The position numbers and the translations under genes are program-made. Shown piece after piece: positions 6,729 through 11,385 of a stretch of 11,385 nt of DNA (positions within the stretch are counted from its first letter, which is position 1; the number at the start of each line of letters is the position of its first letter). Under the pieces are notes generated by a model that saw only the letters and a program-made list of their open reading frames with translations, was not told the DNA's origin and did not search any database. Source of the DNA: Actinomycetota bacterium. GTDB taxonomy: Bacteria; Actinomycetota; Actinomycetes; S36-B12. Location: NCBI GenBank assembly GCA_027729865.1, contig JAQCBM010000035.1:1-11385 (forward strand), given 5' to 3'.

Positions 6729-8285
6729 ATGTCACTGACGTCTCAGGCCACTCGGTTCATGCCGTGGCTCACGCCCCGGACCGTGACCGGACCGACCGAC
6801 GAAGTGGTGATCGTGGGTGCCGGGCTCGCCGGGCTGTCCGCAGCCATGCGGCTGGCCGGTGCCGGCCGCTCTGTGACCGTGCTCGAACGAGAAGACATTC
6901 CCGGGGGGCGAGCCGGCCAGATCCAACTCCACAGCAGCGACGGCACCTACCGCATCGATACCGGGCCCACCGTCTTGACCATGCCCGATCTCATCGCAGA
7001 CGCCTTCGACTGCCTCGGGGAGAAGATGGAGGACTGGCTCGAACTGTCCCCCATCTCGCCCCTCTATCGGGCCTTCTACCCCGATGGCTCGGTACTGGAC
7101 GTGCATTCCGACGTCGATGAGATGGCCGAAGAGATTGCCACTGTCATCGGGCCTGAGGAAGCAGCTGGCTATCGGCGCTACGTGGACTTCGTCTCGGATC
7201 TGTACAAGTACGAGATGAAGGACTTCATCGATCGCAACATCGATTCACCGCTGGACCTGCTCACTCCGGACCTGGCGAAGCTCGTTGCCATCGGTGGCTT
7301 TCGCAAGCTGGCCCCCAAAGTTCGTGAATACTTGAAGGATCCAAGAACCGAGCGCGTGTATTCCTTCCAGGCAATGTACGCGGGTCTTTCTCCGTACGAC
7401 GCGCTAGCGATCTACGCAGTGATCGCTTATATGGACTCGGTAGCCGGCGTCTTCTTCCCCAAGGGCGGCATGCACGCTGTCCCGCAAGCCATGGCAGCAG
7501 CCGCGGAGAAGCACGGAGTGAAGTTCCGCTACGGAATCACAGTCGAATCCGTCGAGACAATCGGCGAGCGCGCAACCGCGGTGATCACCACCGACGGCGA
7601 ACGCATCACTGCCGATGCGTTCGTGCTCAACCCTGACCTTCCCGTCGCGTACCGCGATCTGCTGGGCCAAGAGCCGTGGAGCATCAGGCGCCTGGACTAC
7701 TCGCCTTCCTGCTACCTCCTGCTCGCCGGATCATCGGCTACCTATTCCAAGATCGCGCACCACAACATCCACTTCGGCAAGTCGTGGAAGGGCGTATTCG
7801 AGGACCTCATCGACCGACAGCAGCTCATGAGTGATCCCAGCCTGCTGGTCACCAACCCCTCGCACTCAGATCCCGATCTCGCGCCGCCGGGCAAGGAGAT
7901 CTACTACGTCCTGTTCCCCACCCCCAACCTCGACTCCCCGATCGATTGGAATCTCACCAAGGATCGCTACCGCGACGAGGTGATCCGCACCTTGGAAGAA
8001 CGCGGTTACGTGGGCTTCGGCGATGCCATCGAGGTCGAGGACATCACCACTCCCCAAGATTGGGCCGACCGCGGCATGGAGCGAGGTGCTCCCTTCGCCT
8101 CGGCACACTCCTTCATTCAGACCGGGCCGTTCCGGCCGGGCAACCTGTGGGGCGAGAACGTGGTGTTCACCGGCTCGGGTACCCAGCCGGGCGTAGGTGT
8201 TCCGATGGTGTTGATTTCCGGTCGACTCGCAGCCGAACGCATCACCGGACCCGATCCCACCTACCGCTCCCGCGCACGCCGCTAG
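6729..8285 (+). CDS. crtI: Phytoene desaturase
   Basis: A 518-aa FAD-dependent CrtI-type desaturase. The family converts phytoene through phytofluene, zeta-carotene and neurosporene to lycopene at the membrane. The dinucleotide fold is VVIVGAGLAGLSAAMRL (26-42) with SVTVLERE and PGGRAGQ just after, then RIDTGPTVLTMPDL. The C-terminal signature comprises TGPFRPGN, then VVFTGSGTQPGVGVPMVLISG near residues 481-501. Length is normal for bacterial CrtI. This is the better match to a four-step CrtI of the two desaturases in the window, and it lies just ahead of crtB. The start ATG 6729 is backed by AAGGAG. The number of desaturation steps (three to five) cannot be read from sequence; five would give didehydrolycopene. 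Confidence 0.92.
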   Translation: MSLTSQATRFMPWLTPRTVTGPTDEVVIVGAGLAGLSAAMRLAGAGRSVTVLEREDIPGGRAGQIQLHSSDGTYRIDTGPTVLTMPDLIADAFDCLGEKMEDWLELSPISPLYRAFYPDGSVLDVHSDVDEMAEEIATVIGPEEAAGYRRYVDFVSDLYKYEMKDFIDRNIDSPLDLLTPDLAKLVAIGGFRKLAPKVREYLKDPRTERVYSFQAMYAGLSPYDALAIYAVIAYMDSVAGVFFPKGGMHAVPQAMAAAAEKHGVKFRYGITVESVETIGERATAVITTDGERITADAFVLNPDLPVAYRDLLGQEPWSIRRLDYSPSCYLLLAGSSATYSKIAHHNIHFGKSWKGVFEDLIDRQQLMSDPSLLVTNPSHSDPDLAPPGKEIYYVLFPTPNLDSPIDWNLTKDRYRDEVIRTLEERGYVGFGDAIEVEDITTPQDWADRGMERGAPFASAHSFIQTGPFRPGNLWGENVVFTGSGTQPGVGVPMVLISGRLAAERITGPDPTYRSRARR

Positions 8286-8288
8286 ATT
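8283..8288 (+). promoter_or_regulatory. Putative -10 box of crtB overlapping the crtI stop
   Basis: TAGATT begins with the TAG stop codon of crtI and fits TANNNT. After 7 nt comes the crtB ATG at 8296, which has no Shine-Dalgarno sequence. A leaderless crtB transcript from here is plausible. The -35 region is poor, so confidence is moderate. Confidence 0.4.
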
Positions 8289-8295
8289 CGCGGGC

Positions 8296-9249
8296 ATGAG
8301 TTCTCGGGACTTAAGCGCTGCGGGCATCACCGATCCGCAGCTTCGTGAGTCGTACGAGCGCTGCCGCGAACTCAACGCCGCGCACGGGAAGACGTACTAC
8401 CTCGCGACGTTACTACTACCCCCGGGTAAGCGGCCATACGTGCACGCTCTTTACGGCTTCGCGCGTTACGCCGATGAGATCGTCGACGACCTCTCCTCCA
8501 CCTTGAGCGATCAAGAGAAAGCGGACTGGCTCGGATCGTGGGGAGATGCATTCCTTGCGGACCTTCGCCGTGGTCACTCGGATGATCCGGTGTGCAAGGC
8601 CGTGGTGGACACGGTCTTGCGTTGGGAGATTCCGCGGGAATATTTCGAGGCCTTTTTGCACTCCATGCGGATGGACTTGACGGTCACCGAATACCGCACT
8701 TATGACGATCTGTACGAATACGTCTACGGGTCTGCAGCGGTCATTGGGCTGCAGATGGTGCCGATCTTGGAACCTTCCGATCCCGCGGCCTACGACTACG
8801 CCATGAAGTTAGGCGTGTCATTCCAACTTGCAAACTTCGTTCGGGACGTCTCCGAAGACCTCGAGCGCGGACGGATCTACCTACCCATGGAGGAGTTGGA
8901 ACGTTTCGGCGTTGACCGAGCAGTACTGGAACAGCGGGAGGCCACGCCCGCGGTCAAGGCGGCACTGCGCCACCAGATCGATCGGGTGAAGCGCCTGGAA
9001 GCAGAGTCGCGCCCCGGCATCGACATGCTGCACCCGTCCTCGCGTGACTGCATCGACGCCGCGCGGATCTTGTACTGCGGCATCGCAGACGAAGTGGTGA
9101 ACATCGACTACGAGGTGTTCAAGAAGCGCGCCACTGTTCCCATGCGCGAACGCCTGTGGGTTGCGCTTCCAGCTTGGCGACGTGCCGTGAAAGCTCGGCG
9201 TCGGTTTGGCCCCGGGCATGTCCGCGGCACAAATCCGTCTTACGCCTGA
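8296..9249 (+). CDS. crtB: Phytoene synthase
   Basis: A 317-aa squalene/phytoene synthase family enzyme that joins two GGPP head to head to give phytoene. The first aspartate-rich motif is YADEIVDD (58-65). The second is NFVRDVSEDLERGRIYLP (180-197), with QLAN just before it. GFARYADE and the YVYGSAAVIG segment (142-151) are also typical of phytoene synthases. Length is normal for bacterial CrtB. The start is ATG 8296, 10 nt after the crtI stop, with a TAGATT box overlapping that stop. At its 3' end the last 10 bp (9240-9249) are shared with crtYd, which ends on the opposite strand; no terminator separates them. A squalene synthase-like role is unlikely given the carotenoid neighbours. Confidence 0.93.
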   Translation: MSSRDLSAAGITDPQLRESYERCRELNAAHGKTYYLATLLLPPGKRPYVHALYGFARYADEIVDDLSSTLSDQEKADWLGSWGDAFLADLRRGHSDDPVCKAVVDTVLRWEIPREYFEAFLHSMRMDLTVTEYRTYDDLYEYVYGSAAVIGLQMVPILEPSDPAAYDYAMKLGVSFQLANFVRDVSEDLERGRIYLPMEELERFGVDRAVLEQREATPAVKAALRHQIDRVKRLEAESRPGIDMLHPSSRDCIDAARILYCGIADEVVNIDYEVFKKRATVPMRERLWVALPAWRRAVKARRRFGPGHVRGTNPSYA

Positions 9250-9641
9250 TTGATCTTTGCGCCCTTCTTCCGCCAGATCGGTGGACCCGCTGTTGGCGTT
9301 CGGTTGATCCCCCACCGACCGAAGAGCACCCACAGCGACAAGGACAAAAGGACCAACGAGAAACCGAACATGAGATCTTCAAACGGCGCAAAGGCGATAC
9401 GGCCATCACCTATAAACGGTGGCGCGCCGGTCACCGGTGAGGTGGATCCGACAATCGCATCGCCGTCGTACTTCACTATGCCGAAACCAGTGAACATGCC
9501 ATTGGTGATCAGTTGGAAGAAAAAGATGATTGCGTAGGAGACCCAGAACGCCTTGCGGGTCACCAAGCGGGTACGAAAGACGAACAGGTCGAACAGCACG
9601 ACGATCACGACGCCCGTAACAGCCAGTTGGGTGTAGCTCAT
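9240..9641 (-). CDS. crtYd: Lycopene cyclase, CrtYd-type subunit
   Basis: A 133-aa membrane protein matching the second half of heterodimeric lycopene cyclases (CrtYd/CrtYf type), related to the CarR domain of fungal bifunctional cyclases. Three hydrophobic segments are seen (about 5-22, 33-50, 90-108). Conserved features are FRTRLVTRKAFW (22-33), the segment GMFTGFGIVKYD (48-59), and the acidic motif APFEDLMFGF (85-94), probably part of the active site. With CrtYc it should cyclise lycopene ends to beta rings. The start ATG 9639-9641 overlaps the crtYc stop by ATGA and is preceded by a near-perfect ribosome site. The C-terminal tail is basic (WRKKGAK). It converges on crtB with a 10-bp overlap. 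Mono- versus bicyclic specificity cannot be read off. Confidence 0.88.
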   Translation of the reverse strand: MSYTQLAVTGVVIVVLFDLFVFRTRLVTRKAFWVSYAIIFFFQLITNGMFTGFGIVKYDGDAIVGSTSPVTGAPPFIGDGRIAFAPFEDLMFGFSLVLLSLSLWVLFGRWGINRTPTAGPPIWRKKGAKINQA

Positions 9642-9997
9642 CGCTGGTCACCTCCTTCCGAAGCCGCCACTCCATCGCCCACAGGCCAGCCCTTCACGCT
9701 GCGGACCGCCTCGAGCGTCAGGATCGATGCCAAAGGAATAACCAGAAAGAACAGCAGCTCGTCCAGGGGAATTTCACCCGGCAAGTAGATGCCCAAAATG
9801 CGAGAAGTGTCGAACCACCAGTGGCCTTGCGAAATCGCGTAGGCATCCCACAGAAGGAACGGCCAGACCACCAACACCATCACTAGAAGCAGCCGGCGCC
9901 AACGGGCGAGTACGCGCGTTCGTAAGAAGATTTCCAGCCACAGCGAACCCACGAGCACGAATACCAAGACGCCGACGTAGGACAAAGAGGCGGGCAT
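9638..9997 (-). CDS. crtYc: Lycopene cyclase, CrtYc-type subunit
   Basis: A 119-aa membrane protein, the first half of a heterodimeric lycopene cyclase. Hydrophobic segments lie near 5-22, 36-54 and 79-97. The family signature is clear: FLLWDAYAISQGHWWFD (47-63), ILGIYLPGEIPLDELLFF (67-84) and LTLEAVR. The acidic PLDE, like PVEE in relatives, is probably catalytic. The start chosen is ATG 9995-9997, because homologous N-termini begin just ahead of the first membrane segment. An ATG at 10013-10015 would add six residues and overlap the divergent kinase start. The frame stays open well inside the kinase gene, but that part is out-of-frame shadow. The 3' end carries the crtYd ribosome site and couples the two subunits for balanced output. 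Confidence 0.88.
   Translation of the reverse strand: MPASLSYVGVLVFVLVGSLWLEIFLRTRVLARWRRLLLVMVLVVWPFLLWDAYAISQGHWWFDTSRILGIYLPGEIPLDELLFFLVIPLASILTLEAVRSVKGWPVGDGVAASEGGDQR
9648..9657 (-). promoter_or_regulatory. Strong ribosome binding site of crtYd
   Basis: The minus strand reads AAGGAGGTGA, a near-perfect complement to the 16S rRNA 3' end. It lies 6 nt before the crtYd ATG and inside the codons for the SEGGDQR end of crtYc. It fixes the crtYd start and suggests strong, coupled translation of the second subunit. Confidence 0.85.
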
Positions 9998-10002
9998 GTT
10001 CC

Positions 10003-10008
10003 AATACT
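10003..10008 (+). promoter_or_regulatory. Putative shared -10 region between crtYc and the NadR-like gene
   Basis: AATACT matches TATAAT at four of six positions, 5 nt before the plus-strand ATG 10014. AGGACA (9979-9984) could be its -35 with an 18-bp spacer. On the other strand the same bases read AGTATT, 5 nt before the crtYc ATG at 9997, but with a poorer match. It is the only -10-like box in the 16-bp gap. Confidence 0.35.
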
Positions 10009-10013
10009 GACCC

Positions 10014-10550
10014 ATGGCCAGTACTGCACTCCTGCTCGGGGGCGAGTGCACGGGCAAGACGGCACTCGCACAGGCACTGGCTCTGTCGCTAGAGAACCCG
10101 ATCACCCCACTTTCGGTGAGCGTGGTGCCAGAGGCGCTGCGCGACTTCACATTGCGGACCAACCGTCCGCCTTTACAGCACGAACAAGAGGAGATTTGGA
10201 AGCAGCAGTCCCAACTACTGCTTGCTGCCAAACTCACGAGCACCGAAGCGGGTTTGGTTGTCTGCGACCCCGCTCCCCTCATGACCGCGGTGTACAGCGT
10301 TCAGTACTTCGATGATGATTCCCTGCTGTCGCGCGCCCTCGAGACGACGGACCCTGGTGATGTGATCGTGGTGTGCTCTCCAGACATTCCGTGGGAACCG
10401 GACGGCATCCAACGCGACGGTCCGCAGGCCCGACAACGAACACATGAGCTGTTGGAGGCGCTGATACTTCCGCGTCTGCACAACGAGGTGATCGTGGTGA
10501 GTGGTTCCCTCAATGAGCGCCTTGCACAGGTCATGAGCCAGGTGCCCTAG
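10014..10550 (+). CDS. NadR-like P-loop kinase (ribosylnicotinamide kinase type)
   Basis: A 178-aa ATPase of the AAA_28/NadR C-terminal domain type. Walker A is GGECTGKT (9-16). Further NadR-like features are PEALRDF (about 39-45), CDPAPLMTAVYSVQYF (about 84-99) and VVCSPDIPWEPDGIQRDG (about 119-136), the last like the PW..DG motif of nicotinamide riboside kinases. Family members phosphorylate nicotinamide riboside to NMN for NAD salvage. Here the domain stands alone, without the adenylyltransferase or DNA-binding parts of enterobacterial NadR. It is divergent from crtYc and 52 nt ahead of the kinase gene. The start ATG 10014 lacks a ribosome site but follows an AATACT box. The substrate is unproven: it could be another small-molecule kinase. 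No direct carotenoid role is evident. Confidence 0.8.
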   Translation: MASTALLLGGECTGKTALAQALALSLENPITPLSVSVVPEALRDFTLRTNRPPLQHEQEEIWKQQSQLLLAAKLTSTEAGLVVCDPAPLMTAVYSVQYFDDDSLLSRALETTDPGDVIVVCSPDIPWEPDGIQRDGPQARQRTHELLEALILPRLHNEVIVVSGSLNERLAQVMSQVP

Positions 10551-10589
10551 CTGAGGGCGTGGCTTCCGGTCACTCGGTGCGTAAATACC

Positions 10590-10595
10590 TACACT
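10590..10595 (+). promoter_or_regulatory. Putative -10 box of the Ser/Thr kinase gene
   Basis: TACACT fits TANNNT and lies 7 nt before ATG 10603. The possible -35, CGGTCA (10567-10572), is weak. The spacing again suggests a leaderless message and supports 10603 over the in-frame ATG at 10621. Confidence 0.45.
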
Positions 10596-10602
10596 CGCAA
10601 GA

Positions 10603-11385
10603 ATGGAGACGAGTGCGCGAATGGGCCTCGTCGGCAAGACGGTAGGCAACCGCTACGAGGTTCGATCATTGCTGGCCCGGGGCGGTATGGCAACGGTCTA
10701 TGAAGCCATCGACCTCCGATTGGACCGACGGGTTGCGCTGAAGGTCATGCATCCGCACCTGGCCGCCGATCCAGGATTCGTCGCACGCTTCGAGCGGGAG
10801 GCCAAGTCTGCAGCGCGCCTTGCCCACCCGCATGTGGTGGGCGTATACGACCAAGGGGAAGCGGATGGGCTGGTCTACCTGGCCATGGAGTACATCCCCG
10901 GCCGCACGCTGCGTGATGTGATTCGCGAGTACGGACCCCTCACCACCGAACAAGCCCTGGTGCTGCTCGAACCGGTCCTTGAAGCCCTCTCGGCCGCACA
11001 TGCCGCAGGGCTCGTGCATCGCGACATCAAGCCCGAGAACGTCCTGATCTCGCACGATGGCCGGGTCAAGGTCGCCGACTTCGGTTTAGCCCGCGCTGTC
11101 GCAACGTCGGACACCAACGCAACCGCCGGAGTCCTGATCGGAACTGTCGCCTACTTGGCTCCCGAACAAGTGGAGCGCGGTGAAGCCGACGCACGCACGG
11201 ACGTCTACGCGGCTGGTGTGTGCCTGTTCGAAATGATCACCGGTCGAGTACCGCACGGCGGGGATAGCCCGCTGGCCGTCGCCTACCAACACGTCAATGC
11301 CGATGTGCCTACACCGTCGACCATCACCTCCGATATTCCCCCAGAAGCCGATGCAATCGTCCGCGCGGCAACGCGTCGCGATCCG
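10603..11385 (+). CDS. Ser/Thr protein kinase, PknL/PASTA-kinase type (3' end outside window)
   Basis: The first 261 residues of a Hanks-type kinase that continues past the right edge. All catalytic landmarks are present: glycine loop LLARGGMATVYEA (23-35), lysine K47 in VALKVMH, the catalytic loop HRDIKPEN (139-146), DFGLA (159-163), an activation loop with several Thr residues, and APE (186-188), so it should be active. The wording VVGVYDQGEADG, then GRTLRDVI resembles actinobacterial PknL and the PASTA-bearing kinases of Streptomyces. Whether a membrane segment and PASTA repeats follow lies outside the window. These kinases regulate cell wall and growth by phosphorylating partner proteins. 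The start chosen is ATG 10603 because of the TACACT box; an in-frame ATG at 10621 is the alternative. It follows the NadR-like gene by 52 nt. Confidence 0.92.
   Translation, partial: METSARMGLVGKTVGNRYEVRSLLARGGMATVYEAIDLRLDRRVALKVMHPHLAADPGFVARFEREAKSAARLAHPHVVGVYDQGEADGLVYLAMEYIPGRTLRDVIREYGPLTTEQALVLLEPVLEALSAAHAAGLVHRDIKPENVLISHDGRVKVADFGLARAVATSDTNATAGVLIGTVAYLAPEQVERGEADARTDVYAAGVCLFEMITGRVPHGGDSPLAVAYQHVNADVPTPSTITSDIPPEADAIVRAATRRDP

Noticed and set aside
10016..10282. Upstream extension of CrtYc into the NadR-like gene
   Set aside because: The added residues are Ser/Cys/Arg-rich shadow of the kinase-coding strand and precede the first natural membrane segment of CrtYc.
10544..10558. 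GCCCT-AGCTG-AGGGC hairpin at the end of the NadR-like gene
   Set aside because: The stem is only 5 bp and no T tract follows, so it is too weak to call a terminator.
1..11385. CRISPR arrays, tRNA/rRNA genes, insertion sequences, phage genes
   Set aside because: No regularly spaced repeats, tRNA-like cloverleaf, transposase, integrase or terminal inverted repeats were seen on reading both strands.

Overview
The window looks like a chromosomal segment from a moderately to highly GC-rich actinobacterium (Actinomycetia). This rests on the family types, since no taxonomic search was possible. They include a split, heterodimer-type lycopene cyclase (CrtYc/CrtYd), an actinobacterial Ser/Thr kinase of the PknL/PASTA type, GTG starts, 4-bp stop/start overlaps, and many genes whose start codon sits 5-8 nt after a -10-like TANNNT box, as in leaderless actinobacterial transcripts. 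I see no phage, IS, CRISPR, tRNA or rRNA.

Left part (1-2048, minus strand). A MNT/AbiEii-like nucleotidyltransferase (49-582) is preceded by a previously uncalled 48-aa reading frame (610-756) with its own promoter-like box. Together they look like a small toxin-antitoxin-like or orphan NTase pair. Next is an AlkD-type DNA alkylation repair gene (837-1579) interrupted by a one-base frameshift at a short T tract (1446-1448), although all the expected active-site residues are still present. An SRPBCC/START-like protein (1563-2048) overlaps its upstream end.

Central part (2091-10015), a carotenoid gene cluster. On the plus strand are cruF (carotenoid 1,2-hydratase), a GT2 carotenoid glycosyltransferase, a CrtD-like FAD desaturase, crtE (GGPP synthase type), crtI (phytoene desaturase) and crtB (phytoene synthase). 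On the minus strand are crtYc and crtYd, the two halves of a heterodimeric lycopene cyclase, converging on crtB with a 10-bp overlap. In pathway order, CrtE makes GGPP, CrtB phytoene and CrtI lycopene. CrtYc/Yd cyclises one or both ends. CruF hydrates a psi end, CrtD adds the 3',4' double bond, and the GT2 enzyme glycosylates the new hydroxyl. The inferred product is a 1'-hydroxylated, probably glycosylated monocyclic (gamma-carotene/torulene-like) or acyclic carotenoid. No ketolase, beta-ring hydroxylase, idi or retinal-forming dioxygenase is present in the window.

Right part (10014-11385, plus strand). A stand-alone NadR-like nicotinamide-riboside-kinase-type P-loop protein is divergent from crtYc across a 16-bp gap. 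It is followed by the 5' part of a Ser/Thr protein kinase that runs off the window. The most useful non-gene signals are the recurring TANNNT-to-ATG geometry, the 42-bp divergent control region in front of cruF, and the overlapping inverted repeats in front of crtI. I did not find a convincing wholly new system. The carotenoid cluster with its regulatory architecture is the main content.
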